A stretch of DNA of 64,000 nt from Dictyoglomus sp. NZ13-RE01 (lineage in GTDB: Bacteria; Dictyoglomota; Dictyoglomia; Dictyoglomales; Dictyoglomaceae): contig NIRF01000002.1 of assembly GCA_002878375.1 (NCBI GenBank), positions 1 through 64,000 on the forward strand. Reading direction: 5' to 3'. How positions within the stretch are numbered: the first letter of the stretch is position 1; the number at the start of each line of letters is the position of its first letter. This document shows, piece after piece, positions 14,945 to 23,534 of the stretch. Below the pieces are notes generated by a model, which did not search any database, had not been told where the DNA came from, and saw only the letters and a list, made by a program, of their open reading frames with translations. Position numbers and translations under genes: made by a program.

Positions 14945-16662
14945 AAAGAATACTCTGGTCTCCTATATCTTACAGAAAAATATCCATTGGAGATTTTATA
15001 ATACTTCTTTTTATAGGAAGTATTATTTACGCTATTTCCTCTCTAAACCTTTACTACACAAAATCTCCTCAACCTCTATCCTTTGATCTTTCACCAACAA
15101 AACTACCACTTTATGCAATATATTCTCTAATAAGAATGATTTTTGCTTACATACTTTCTTTTATATTTACCTTAGTTTATGGCTATTTGGCTGCATACAA
15201 TAAAAGATTAGAAAAAATTCTTATACCTCTTTTAGATATCTTACAATCTATACCTGTACTATCTTTTTTGCCTCCTGTTTTTATGGCAGTATTGGCTTTG
15301 TTTCCAGGTTCAAAATTAGGATTAGAAATAGTTTCAATAATCCTAATATTTACAGGACAAGTTTGGAATATGGTTTTCAGTTTTTATCAATCTTTAATTT
15401 CTATTCCCAGAGACTTAAGAGAAGCAAGTAAAATATTAAAACTAAATCCTTGGCAAAGGTTCTGGTATTTGGAGCTTCCATATTCCGCTATTGGATTGCT
15501 TTGGAATAGTATGATGTCTGTAGCAGGAGGATGGTTTTTCTTAATGGCATGCGAGATGTTTACCATTACAAACCAAGAAATCGTACTACCAGGTATTGGC
15601 TCCTACCTATCCTTTTCTGCTATGAAAGGTGATTTAAACAAAATTATTTATGGATTATTAACCTTAATAACTGTAATCATACTAATTGATCAATTAGTTT
15701 GGAGACCTTTAACAGCATGGAGTCAAAAATTTAAGATGGAATTTACAAAAGGGGATGAAGTTGAGTCTACGATACTTATATGGTATAGGAGATCTCAAAT
15801 AGTTAACATAATTAGAGAGAGAATAGCCCATCCACTAAGAGAAAAGATAAATATGTTTTTTGTTAAAAAATATATTCAAGAAGCAAAACAAATCTCAAAT
15901 CCCTCTAAATTAATAAAGATCTTCAATAATATAATCTTAGCTCTTATAATATTATTAGTTATAAGAGGAGCTATTGGTTTAGGAAATTTGATTATTCAAC
16001 TTCCCCTTGAAACTTGGAAACAAATTATTTTCTCAGCCTTTATGACCTTTCTAAGGGTGGCAGTAGCAGTTACTATAGGTCTTGCATGGACCCTTCCAGT
16101 TGGAGTAAAAATCGGAATGAATCCAAAACTGGCTAAAATTTTCCAGCCCATAGTACAAATTGTTGCATCAGTCCCTGCAACAGCAGTCTTCCCAGTTATA
16201 CTAATGTTTTTAATTAATACCGCAGGGGGATTAAATTTAGCAAGTATACTTCTTATGCTTTTAGGTACTCAGTGGTACTTATTGTTTAACATAATAGCAG
16301 GTGCAATGTCTATACCCAAGGACCTTATTGAAGTATCTTTGCTATTAAAGATTAATAAATGGGAAAAATGGAAAACTCTAATTCTTCCTTGCGTATTTCC
16401 TTATCTTGTTACTGGAGGAATCACAGCAATGGGAGGAGCTTTTAACGCAACTATAGTCTCAGAATACGTACAATTTGGTAATAAAATTATAAAAACTATT
16501 GGACTTGGAGCATTAATTACTGAAGCTTCCTCTACGGGAAACAATGCTCTTCTTGCTGGAGCCACATTAACTATGGCTCTCATGGTAGTTGCTATAAATA
16601 GGCTATTTTGGAAAAGACTCTTCAAATTATCTGAAGAGAAATATAGCCATTTGGGAGGTTAA
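14941..16662 (+). CDS. Duplicated ABC anion-type permease (NitT/TauT-like, two permease domains in one chain)
   Basis: The 573-residue protein has two BPD_transp_1-type permease units in tandem, each with five or six membrane segments and an EAA-like cytoplasmic loop: IPRDLREASKILKLNPWQRFWYLELP in the first half, IPKDLIEVSLLLKINKWEKWKTLILP in the second. It matches the 'anion transport, duplicated permease' group. With the ATPase next door it could form a complete membrane core as one fused chain and two ATPases. No solute-binding protein is in the operon, so substrate and even direction are unknown. Its ATG overlaps the leader-peptide stop. Confidence 0.85.
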   Translation: MKRILWSPISYRKISIGDFIILLFIGSIIYAISSLNLYYTKSPQPLSFDLSPTKLPLYAIYSLIRMIFAYILSFIFTLVYGYLAAYNKRLEKILIPLLDILQSIPVLSFLPPVFMAVLALFPGSKLGLEIVSIILIFTGQVWNMVFSFYQSLISIPRDLREASKILKLNPWQRFWYLELPYSAIGLLWNSMMSVAGGWFFLMACEMFTITNQEIVLPGIGSYLSFSAMKGDLNKIIYGLLTLITVIILIDQLVWRPLTAWSQKFKMEFTKGDEVESTILIWYRRSQIVNIIRERIAHPLREKINMFFVKKYIQEAKQISNPSKLIKIFNNIILALIILLVIRGAIGLGNLIIQLPLETWKQIIFSAFMTFLRVAVAVTIGLAWTLPVGVKIGMNPKLAKIFQPIVQIVASVPATAVFPVILMFLINTAGGLNLASILLMLLGTQWYLLFNIIAGAMSIPKDLIEVSLLLKINKWEKWKTLILPCVFPYLVTGGITAMGGAFNATIVSEYVQFGNKIIKTIGLGALITEASSTGNNALLAGATLTMALMVVAINRLFWKRLFKLSEEKYSHLGG

Positions 16663-16664
16663 GT

Positions 16665-17948
16665 ATGGAACTTCTAAGACTTGAAAACGTAAGTTTAAGT
16701 TTTAAGTTTCCTGAAGGAGAAATAAAAGTTTTAGACAAGATAAACTTTGTTATTAATGAGGGGGACTTTATTGCTCTATTAGGTCCGTCAGGTTCTGGAA
16801 AATCCACTATTCTCAGAATAATATCAGGACTTCTTAAACCACAAGAGGGTAAAGTTTACTATAAAGGAGAGGAGCTTAAGGGAATTAATCCAGGGGTTGC
16901 CATGGTATTTCAAAACTTTGCCTTATTCCCATGGTTAACTGTTTTCGAAAATGTGGAGTTAGGGCTTAAGGCATTAGGACTTCCCCCTGAAGAAAGAAGG
17001 GAAAAGGCATTAAAAGTTATTGACCTTATCGGACTTGATGGTTTTGAAAATGCATATCCTAAAGAGCTTTCTGGAGGGATGAGGCAAAGAGTTGGTTTTG
17101 CAAGAGCTTTAGTGATGGAGCCAGACATCTTACTCTTAGATGAACCGTTTTCTGCATTGGATGTTTTAACAGCAGAAAACCTAAGAAACGACCTAATCGA
17201 GCTATGGATTGAGAAAAAAATTCCAACAAAGGCTATGATTCTTGTCACTCATAGTATTGAAGAGGCTGTATATATGGCGGATAAAGTAATTCTTCTGAGT
17301 AAAGATCCAGGAAGAATAATTAAAGAGGTTAAAATAAATATTCCCCACTGGAGAGATAAAAAATCTAAGGAGTTTCTTGAATTAGTTGATATGATTTATG
17401 GCTTATTAACAGGAAAACCAGTAGAAAAACTTGCTTTTAGAGAAAAAAAGCATCTATTCTTACCTCAGGTTGGAGTTGGAGCAATAACTGGATTAATTGA
17501 GCTTGTAAATGATATGGAAGGTCCTGTAGACATATATAAATTAGGAGAAGAACTATTAATGGATGTAGAGGACTTATTACCAATAGTTGAAGCTGCAGAA
17601 ATTTTGGGACTTGCAGAAGTAAAAGAAGGAGATTTAATATTAACAGAAGCAGGGAAGAAATTTGCAGAAGCAGATGTTTTGGAAAGAAAGGAAATCTTTA
17701 AAGAGCTTGCTTTAGAAAAAGTACCATTCTTAAAACAAATAGTTAGGGTATTACAATCCAAATCCAATCATAAAGCACCAAGAGACTTTTTCTTAGACCT
17801 TCTTAAACAACACACTTCTGCCCAAGAAGCAGAAAAACAATTAGATCTACTTATAGACTGGGGAAGATATGCAGAGCTTTTTGAATATGACGATAATAAA
17901 GACGAACTATATTTACCGGAAATTATGATGGAGGTTAAAAATGAATGA
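16665..17948 (+). CDS. ABC transporter ATPase with C-terminal AAA-associated domain
   Basis: The 427-residue protein has an NitT/TauT-type ATPase domain (1-250) with Walker A GPSGSGKST, Q-loop FQNFALFPW, signature LSGGMRQRVGFARAL and Walker B ILLLDEPFSALD. The remainder (about 265-427) is an alpha-helical domain like the AAA-associated C-terminal domain found with duplicated permeases; it contains repeated winged-helix-like text (EEL...DVEDLLPIVEAAEILGLAEV). That domain may sense a ligand or gate activity, but its role is not established. The start lies two bases after the permease stop with GGGAGG upstream. Confidence 0.9.
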   Translation: MELLRLENVSLSFKFPEGEIKVLDKINFVINEGDFIALLGPSGSGKSTILRIISGLLKPQEGKVYYKGEELKGINPGVAMVFQNFALFPWLTVFENVELGLKALGLPPEERREKALKVIDLIGLDGFENAYPKELSGGMRQRVGFARALVMEPDILLLDEPFSALDVLTAENLRNDLIELWIEKKIPTKAMILVTHSIEEAVYMADKVILLSKDPGRIIKEVKINIPHWRDKKSKEFLELVDMIYGLLTGKPVEKLAFREKKHLFLPQVGVGAITGLIELVNDMEGPVDIYKLGEELLMDVEDLLPIVEAAEILGLAEVKEGDLILTEAGKKFAEADVLERKEIFKELALEKVPFLKQIVRVLQSKSNHKAPRDFFLDLLKQHTSAQEAEKQLDLLIDWGRYAELFEYDDNKDELYLPEIMMEVKNE

Positions 17949-18405
17949 TGAAGTAATTGCTCGATTAAGACTATTGATATTTTTTCTACTTTTTATTTAT
18001 CTATTAAGTCTTGGATTCTTTTTTGACAATCTTTGGATTAGGGTTTACTTTTATGGTGTCTTCCTCTATTCCCTATTTATATATTATCTCTTCTATAAAA
18101 AACTTTTAAAGGAGTCTTTTCTCATATCTTTGTTAGATGAATTTTCCATCTTCCTGTTTCTTTATATAATGAAGGGAATGGAAATTAAATTTTTATTCTT
18201 GATTTTTCTACCAATAATAAAGGAAGTTGTATACAAAAGATTTAAACATGCATATTTACTTAGTCTTCTATCTTGGATAGCTCTATTTCTTTTTTCAATT
18301 TATATAACCCCATATATTCCTATGCAAGTTTCTATCTCTATATTACCTTTCTCTTTTCTTATTACTTATGTTAGTATATACTATGCTAAGGAGAAAGGAG
18401 GCTAA
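17941..18405 (+). CDS. Small polytopic membrane protein, unrecognised
   Basis: A 154-residue, very hydrophobic protein with about five or six membrane segments and basic loops. I recognise no family motif; the layout resembles the isolated membrane domain of some sensor kinases, without the kinase. It overlaps the ATPase gene by eight bases and is followed three bases later by the NfeD gene, so it is firmly in the operon and could be an accessory subunit of either the transporter or the NfeD/FloA pair. Confidence 0.7.
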   Translation: MNDEVIARLRLLIFFLLFIYLLSLGFFFDNLWIRVYFYGVFLYSLFIYYLFYKKLLKESFLISLLDEFSIFLFLYIMKGMEIKFLFLIFLPIIKEVVYKRFKHAYLLSLLSWIALFLFSIYITPYIPMQVSISILPFSFLITYVSIYYAKEKGG

Positions 18406-18408
18406 AAT

Positions 18409-19665
18409 TTGAAAAAATTACTACTTTTATTTCTTCTCCTTATTTCATTAACATTTTCCGCAGAAGAAATTGTATACATAATACCAGTAAAAGGCACCAT
18501 AGAGCTTGGCTTAGCATCATTCATAGAAAGAAGTCTTAAAGAAAGCAAAAATGCAAGAGCCTTTATCTTTGAAATTGATACTTTTGGAGGCAGAGTAGAT
18601 GCTGCAGTTAGGATTAGGGATGCCATATTAAATACGCCTGTAACCACTATTGCATTTATAAAGGAAAGAGCCTGGTCTGTTGGTGCCCTTATCGCAATAG
18701 CTTGTGAAAAAATAGCCATATCTCCCAGTGGAAGTATTGGTGCTGCAGAACCAAGACCTGCAGATGAGAAAACTATATCAGCTTTAAAATCTGAGTTTGA
18801 AAGTACTGCGGAAAGAAGAAAAAGAAACCCCAAAATAGCTGGAGGAATGGTGGATAAAAATATTGTAATTCCTGGTATTAAAAAAGAGGGAGAAATTCTT
18901 TCACTATCTGCAGAAGAAGCTAAAAAATATAAATATGCTGATATTATAGCAAAGGACATAAATGAAGTATTAAAAGGATTTCAATTAGATAATTTTGCAG
19001 TTAAAAACTTACATCCAACCTGGTCTGAAAATTTAGTAAGATTTATAACAGATCCTACAGTATCAAGCATAATACTTACTATTGGTATGTTAAGTTTATA
19101 TGTAGCAATTTTTACTCCAGGTCTTGGTTTTCCCGAAGCTTTAGCACTAATTTGTCTGGGTTTATTCTTTGGAGGACATATTTTAGCTGGGCTTGCAGGT
19201 TTTGAACCTTTAATTTTATTTATCTTAGGATTGATACTACTTTTCATTGAGATGCATACTCCTGGTTTTGGCATAGCAGGAATATCGGGAAGTGCAGCAG
19301 TATTTTTCAGTATTTTTTGGCTTTTAAGTGGAACCACAAATATATTACAAGCCATGTTAATGGCTCTTTTCACTATTACTTCACTAATTATATTTCTAAT
19401 CATCTACTTACCTAAAAGCTCCGCTTGGAAAAAATTAGGACTTACTCAAGAACAAAAGAAAGATCAAGGCTATATAGCAGTAAAAGAGAGAACTGATTTA
19501 ATAGGCAAAAGGGGTAAAACTTTAACTATGTTAAGACCTACAGGTTTTGCAGAGATTGAAGGGGAAAAATTAGAGGTGTATACTGTTTCAGAATATTTAC
19601 CTCCAGAAACGGAGGTTGTTGTGGTAAAAGTGGAGGGGAATAAAATTTTTGTGAGGAGGGTTTAG
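18409..19665 (+). CDS. NfeD-like membrane serine protease (long form)
   Basis: The 418-residue protein combines a signal peptide (1-18), a ClpP-like serine protease domain (19-200), about four membrane segments (210-330) and a C-terminal OB-fold NfeD domain (350-418). The nucleophile is probably Ser90 in [12 protein letters not shown], equivalent to the serine of the Pyrococcus PH1510 stomatin-cleaving protease; lysines at 121 and 127 are candidates for its partner. The family is almost always paired with a stomatin/flotillin gene, here floA two bases downstream. Start is TTG at 18409 after AAAGGAGG. Confidence 0.92.
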   Translation: MKKLLLLFLLLISLTFSAEEIVYIIPVKGTIELGLASFIERSLKESKNARAFIFEIDTFGGRVDAAVRIRDAILNTPVTTIAFIKERAWSVGALIAIACEKIAISPSGSIGAAEPRPADEKTISALKSEFESTAERRKRNPKIAGGMVDKNIVIPGIKKEGEILSLSAEEAKKYKYADIIAKDINEVLKGFQLDNFAVKNLHPTWSENLVRFITDPTVSSIILTIGMLSLYVAIFTPGLGFPEALALICLGLFFGGHILAGLAGFEPLILFILGLILLFIEMHTPGFGIAGISGSAAVFFSIFWLLSGTTNILQAMLMALFTITSLIIFLIIYLPKSSAWKKLGLTQEQKKDQGYIAVKERTDLIGKRGKTLTMLRPTGFAEIEGEKLEVYTVSEYLPPETEVVVVKVEGNKIFVRRV

Positions 19666-19667
19666 TT

Positions 19668-20654
19668 ATGAGTTTAATCTATGGAATCGTAATTTTCATA
19701 CTTGTAATAGTTCTTCTCTCTATTTTCTTTTCTTTTGTACCTTTAGGGCTTTGGATCTCCGCTCTTGCAGCAGGTGTTAAAATAAGAATCTTCGATCTTA
19801 TTGGCATGAGGCTTAGAAGAGTGCCTCCATCAATAATAATTAATTCCATGATAAAAGCCCACAAGGCAGGGCTAAGTGAGGTAACCTTAGATAAATTAGA
19901 AGCCCATTATCTGGCTGGTGGAAATGTTGATAGAGTAGTAAATGCCCTTATTGCTGCTCAAAGAGCAGGAATACCATTAACTTTTGAGAAGGCAGCAGCT
20001 ATTGATTTAGCAGGAAGAGATGTGTTAGAAGCAGTACAAATGAGTGTGAACCCAAAAGTTATAGAGACTCCTGTTGTAGCTGCAGTAGCAAAGGATGGAA
20101 TTGAGCTAAAGGCAAAAGCAAGAGTTACTGTAAGAGCAAATATTGAAAGGCTTGTAGGAGGAGCAGGAGAGGCAACCATAATTGCAAGAGTTGGAGAGGG
20201 AATAGTAACGACTATTGGTTCTGCAGAAAGCTATAAAGAGGTTTTAGAGAATCCTGATAGTATATCAAGAACCGTCTTAGCAAAGGGATTAGATGCAGGA
20301 ACTGCCTTTGAGATTGTTTCTATCGATATAGCGGATGTAGATGTTGGAAGTAACGTAGGTGCAAGACTAAAAAGTGATCAGGCAGAAGCAGATATGAGAA
20401 TTGCACAAGCTCAAGCAGAGAGTAGACGCGCTCTTGCTATTGCAAGAGAACAAGAAATGAAAGCCCTAACTCAAGAAATGCGTGCAAAAGTAACAGAGGC
20501 TGAAAGAGAAATACCTCTTGCTATAGCTCAAGCTTTAAGAGAAGGTAAAATTGGCGTTTTAGATTACTATACCTTAAAAAATATAATGGCGGATACTGCC
20601 ATGAGAGAGGCGATCTCACAAATAACAAAGAAACCAGAAGAGGGTAAACAATAA
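19668..20654 (+). CDS. floA: Flotillin-like protein FloA
   Basis: FloA proteins scaffold functional membrane microdomains and affect membrane fluidity and protein assembly. The 328-residue protein has an N-terminal membrane hairpin (3-45), then the family text [31 protein letters not shown], a band-7-like core with GVEL-type [39 protein letters not shown], and a coiled-coil (about 230-280, rich in Ala/Glu/Gln) used for oligomerisation. It is directly preceded by its usual partner NfeD and overlaps the next small gene by one base. Confidence 0.96.
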   Translation: MSLIYGIVIFILVIVLLSIFFSFVPLGLWISALAAGVKIRIFDLIGMRLRRVPPSIIINSMIKAHKAGLSEVTLDKLEAHYLAGGNVDRVVNALIAAQRAGIPLTFEKAAAIDLAGRDVLEAVQMSVNPKVIETPVVAAVAKDGIELKAKARVTVRANIERLVGGAGEATIIARVGEGIVTTIGSAESYKEVLENPDSISRTVLAKGLDAGTAFEIVSIDIADVDVGSNVGARLKSDQAEADMRIAQAQAESRRALAIAREQEMKALTQEMRAKVTEAEREIPLAIAQALREGKIGVLDYYTLKNIMADTAMREAISQITKKPEEGKQ

Positions 20655-21016
20655 TGGATTGGATAATAATCTTATATATAATTTTTATAATAGCTTCTGG
20701 TATAATTTCCGGTTTAATGGAATCCAAAGGAAAAAGACCAAGAAGAATAAAACCAATTGAGGTTCCTGTTACAAAAGAAGAACCTGAATTAATAAAGGAA
20801 AAACCTATAGTAAAATATGAAGAACCCAAAAAGATTTTAGAGGAGCCGAAAAAGACGAAAAAAGAAAATATCCCTCAAAAAGTAGAACAAGAGGAATTCT
20901 CTATCGAAAAAGATTTGGTAGAAAAACTACCAGAAATAATAGCTCTCATGGAGATAATAGGACCTCCAAGAGCTTATCGGGGTTTTGGTCAATCATTTCC
21001 TCGGAAATCTTTATAA
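20654..21016 (+). CDS. Small single-pass membrane protein at the end of the floA operon
   Basis: The 120-residue protein has one N-terminal membrane helix (3-21), a highly charged Lys/Glu/Pro-rich linker (27-85) and a short C-terminal motif around LMEIIGPPRAYRGF. Tails with a GPPRA-like end recur in small proteins of other bacteria as I recall, so the tail may be a docking motif; function unknown. Its last 71 bases are antisense to the 3' end of lipB, the largest 3' overlap in the window, and that overlap encodes the conserved-looking tail. Confidence 0.7.
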   Translation: MDWIIILYIIFIIASGIISGLMESKGKRPRRIKPIEVPVTKEEPELIKEKPIVKYEEPKKILEEPKKTKKENIPQKVEQEEFSIEKDLVEKLPEIIALMEIIGPPRAYRGFGQSFPRKSL

Positions 21017-21647
21017 CTTGAAATTCCTCAAAACCAAATATTGTTGTAAAGACATTTATAAAATCCCTCTTTACCTCATAAAGGTGAAGAGGGATTTTTA
21101 ATTCCTTTAGCATAGAAGTGACCTCTTTATCCTTTAATCCACAAGGAATTATATAAGAAAATGGTTGAAGATCATTATTAACATTCAAGGCAAATCCATG
21201 TAACGACACATGATTTTTCACTGCTAATCCTATTGCACATATTTTCCTATTTCCCACCCAAACTCCCGGATATTCCTTTATAATTTCTGAATTTATACCA
21301 TATTTTCTTAAAAGTTCTTGAATTGATCTCTCAATTTTATATATAAATTCTTTCACCTTATTTATTTTAAAACTAAAATAACCGACCAACTGTCCAGGAC
21401 CATGGTAGGTAATATCTCCACCTCTTTCAATCCTATAAAAATCAATACCTAACCTATTTAGTTCTTCAATAGACTTTAGTAGGTTTTCTTCCTTTCCAAA
21501 TCTTCCCAAGGTTATAACAGGATGATGCTCCAAAAGAATTAGGACATCAGGTATTTTATCTTCCTTTCTTAAAGAATGTAAATATAATTGGAGATCCCAA
21601 GCCTTTTTATATTTTACACAAGGTAAATCTAATATCTTTAGCATCAT
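20946..21647 (-). CDS. lipB: Octanoyltransferase LipB
   Basis: LipB moves octanoyl groups from acyl carrier protein to lipoyl domains, the first step of lipoic acid synthesis. The 233-residue protein has the family motifs LLEHHPVITLGR, RGGDITYHGPGQLVGY, the lysine motif GVWVGNRKICAIGL and the catalytic cysteine in YIIPCGLKD. Its start overlaps the MATE stop (ATGATG), so either of two adjacent ATGs (21647 or 21644) may be used and translation is probably coupled. It is convergent with the floA operon. Confidence 0.95.
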   Translation of the reverse strand: MMLKILDLPCVKYKKAWDLQLYLHSLRKEDKIPDVLILLEHHPVITLGRFGKEENLLKSIEELNRLGIDFYRIERGGDITYHGPGQLVGYFSFKINKVKEFIYKIERSIQELLRKYGINSEIIKEYPGVWVGNRKICAIGLAVKNHVSLHGFALNVNNDLQPFSYIIPCGLKDKEVTSMLKELKIPLHLYEVKRDFINVFTTIFGFEEFQVIKISEEMIDQNPDKLLEVLLSP

Positions 21648-23026
21648 GTTCTATACGTAGATATTTTAACAAAAACATTTTTCCAAGATCTTTTTATAAC
21701 AAAGAAATAGAAATTAATCATTGCTTTACAAGATATATCCATTGCCATTGCTATCCATGCTCCTGGAAAACCAATTTTCCACACATTTATAAAAAGATAA
21801 GCAGAAGGTATTCTAATAAGCCACATTCCTAAGCTATTTGAGATCATAGGAAGTTTTGTCATTCCAGCACCTCTTAAAGCTCCTGACATAACATTATTGG
21901 TTGCAAGTAATGGTTGTATAAAAGCTATAATCCTTAATGCTGTAACTGCCATATTAATAACGTCTTTCTCCCTACTGAATATCTTTACTAAATATTGAGG
22001 AAATAAAAATAATAAAACCCCAACACTACTCATAAATAATAATGCCATCTTCCAAGATTCTATTGCCGCCTTAAAGGCATTATCATCTTCTCTTGCTCCT
22101 CTAAACCGTCCTACCAAGGTAGTAGCAGAAACTCCAAAGGCAAAACCAGGTTGAAAAGATAGTGATTCAACATTTAAAGCAATTCTATGAGCTGCATAAG
22201 CCTTTGTACCTAACCTAAGAACAATAGTAGCATAAATAAGGGCGCCAACAGAAAAGAATAATTGCTCCAAAGAAGTAGGGATACCAATCCTCAATATATG
22301 GAGCATTTTTTCTTTTCTATACTCAAAGAAATATTTTATTTGAAATTTAAAAAAATGATCTCTTTTATACAAAACATAAAAGAGGTACATAAGAGCTATA
22401 AATCTTGAGAGGGAAGTAGCTAAGGCAGCTCCAGCAACTCCCATAGCTGGCATTCCTAATTTCCCAAAAACTAAAACATAATCCCCAAAAATATTTAGTA
22501 TATTAGCTACCATGGTAACGTATAAAGGCGTTTTTGTATCCCCAGCACCCCTCAGAGCTGAAGAAATGATAGGTATGAAAACAATTAAAAAACCTGGAAT
22601 TAATATAAACTTTAAATAGCTTGAGGTTTGTGCTGTTAACTCCCCTTTAGTACCTAAAATAAACAAAAAAGGCTCAACAAGAAAAGCTCCAAAGATGAAC
22701 AATATAATGGATACAATAAGTCCTAAAGTAAGAGAGTTTCCCAAATATTCCTGTGCAGATTTGTAATCTTTTGCACCTACACTATGAGCAACAGTTACCA
22801 AAGTACCAGTCGTTAATGAAGCTAAAATAGCAACAAAAATATTTACAATCTGTCCTCCCAATCCTACCGCAGAGAGAGCAATGTTTCCTAAAAAACCTAC
22901 AAAAAACATATCAACAAAACTAAATAATAATTGGAATAAGTTCTCGATTAGCACAGGAATTGCTAATTTCAATAATTTACTTCTTATCTCTTTGTTATTA
23001 CCATTTAATAATTCCAAATTCTTCAT
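21644..23026 (-). CDS. MATE family multidrug/Na+ exporter
   Basis: The 460-residue protein has about twelve membrane helices in two homologous halves, typical of NorM/DinF-type MATE transporters that export cationic compounds against Na+ or H+. Diagnostic text includes LAIPVLIENLFQLLFSFVDMFFVG, the repeated ALRGAGDTKTPLYV and ALRGAGMTKLPM, and GFAFGVSATTLVGR. No Shine-Dalgarno is visible before the ATG at 23026. Upstream on the same strand are a consensus promoter and a strong terminator hairpin at 23075-23135, suggesting control by attenuation. Confidence 0.92.
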   Translation of the reverse strand: MKNLELLNGNNKEIRSKLLKLAIPVLIENLFQLLFSFVDMFFVGFLGNIALSAVGLGGQIVNIFVAILASLTTGTLVTVAHSVGAKDYKSAQEYLGNSLTLGLIVSIILFIFGAFLVEPFLFILGTKGELTAQTSSYLKFILIPGFLIVFIPIISSALRGAGDTKTPLYVTMVANILNIFGDYVLVFGKLGMPAMGVAGAALATSLSRFIALMYLFYVLYKRDHFFKFQIKYFFEYRKEKMLHILRIGIPTSLEQLFFSVGALIYATIVLRLGTKAYAAHRIALNVESLSFQPGFAFGVSATTLVGRFRGAREDDNAFKAAIESWKMALLFMSSVGVLLFLFPQYLVKIFSREKDVINMAVTALRIIAFIQPLLATNNVMSGALRGAGMTKLPMISNSLGMWLIRIPSAYLFINVWKIGFPGAWIAMAMDISCKAMINFYFFVIKRSWKNVFVKISTYRT

Positions 23027-23074
23027 TGACTATACATTAAAATATTAAAATTTTTTACTCCACTATTTTCACCA

Positions 23075-23135
23075 ATAAAAAGGGGCGGCTGGATTAGGTT
23101 TATTTACTCCAGCCGCCCAACAAGGAGGGGGGTGT
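23075..23135 (-). ncRNA. Short terminated RNA upstream of the MATE gene (attenuator leader or small RNA)
   Basis: From a consensus promoter a transcript of about 60 nt would begin ACACCCCCCCUCCUUG and end in an 11-bp stem, TCCAGCCGCCC (23108-23118) with GGGCGGCTGGA (23083-23093), followed by UUUUUA. Most transcripts should stop there; read-through would reach the MATE gene 50 bases later. The C-rich 5' end resembles the anti-Shine-Dalgarno CCUCCUU of 16S rRNA. Confidence 0.6.
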
Positions 23136-23141
23136 AGCTAT

Positions 23142-23170
23142 ATTATAAAACTTAAAAATTTATATGTCAA
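23142..23170 (-). promoter_or_regulatory. Consensus promoter for the MATE leader RNA
   Basis: Minus-strand TTGACA (23170-23165), exact 17-base spacer, TATAAT (23147-23142): a perfect sigma-70-type match. It lies back to back with the T-box promoter at 23178-23206. Confidence 0.8.
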
Positions 23171-23177
23171 AAAATTA

Positions 23178-23206
23178 TTGCATCTTAAAAATCTTTGTTA
23201 TAAAAT
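23178..23206 (+). promoter_or_regulatory. Promoter of the T-box/trpB2 transcript
   Basis: TTGCAT (23178-23183), 17-base spacer, TAAAAT (23201-23206). Predicted start about 23213, just before the first T-box element. Confidence 0.65.
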
Positions 23207-23212
23207 ATTCCC

Positions 23213-23505
23213 AATGAAAAAGGCTATGAACGGGAGTAGTAGCCACTGTTCGCAGAATTCAGAGAGGCTGGGTAAAGGTGTGAGCCAGCTATTCTGCAGG
23301 TGGTGAATGGGCCCGGGAGCTGTGGACCGAAAAAGGGAATAACCCTTGAGTAGGCTCCACCGGAAGATGCCACCGTTATCAGGGCAAAGGGTATCGGAGA
23401 TTATCTCCCGTACCCAAAAAGAGTGAGGTCTTAAGACCTAAATAAGGTGGCACCACGAGAGGAAAGCCCTCTCGTCCTTTACAGGGATGAGAGGGCTTTT
23501 TTATT
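23213..23505 (+). promoter_or_regulatory. T-box riboswitch, tryptophan specific
   Basis: The leader has stem I elements in order: GAACGGGAGTAG, AGAGAGGCTGG (GA-rich motif), GGTGTGAGCC-like apical loop, then the specifier region GTGAA-UGG (23308-23310) and closing GGACCGAAA. UGG is the Trp codon. The T-box core AAGGTGGCACCACG (23444-23457) has a UGGC bulge suited to a tRNA with G73, as in tRNA-Trp. A terminator, AGCCCTCTC (23465-23473) with GAGAGGGCT (23489-23497) and a U-run, ends it. Uncharged tRNA-Trp should favour read-through into trpB2. Confidence 0.95.
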
Positions 23506-23534
23506 TATAAAAATATGAAAGGAGGAGCAATGTG

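Noticed and set aside
14784..15086. Open frame of about 100 codons in the ABC operon leader, running into the permease gene
   Set aside because: No good ribosome binding site at its ATG, and most of it lies out of frame inside the permease gene. The leader part was treated as RNA structure instead.
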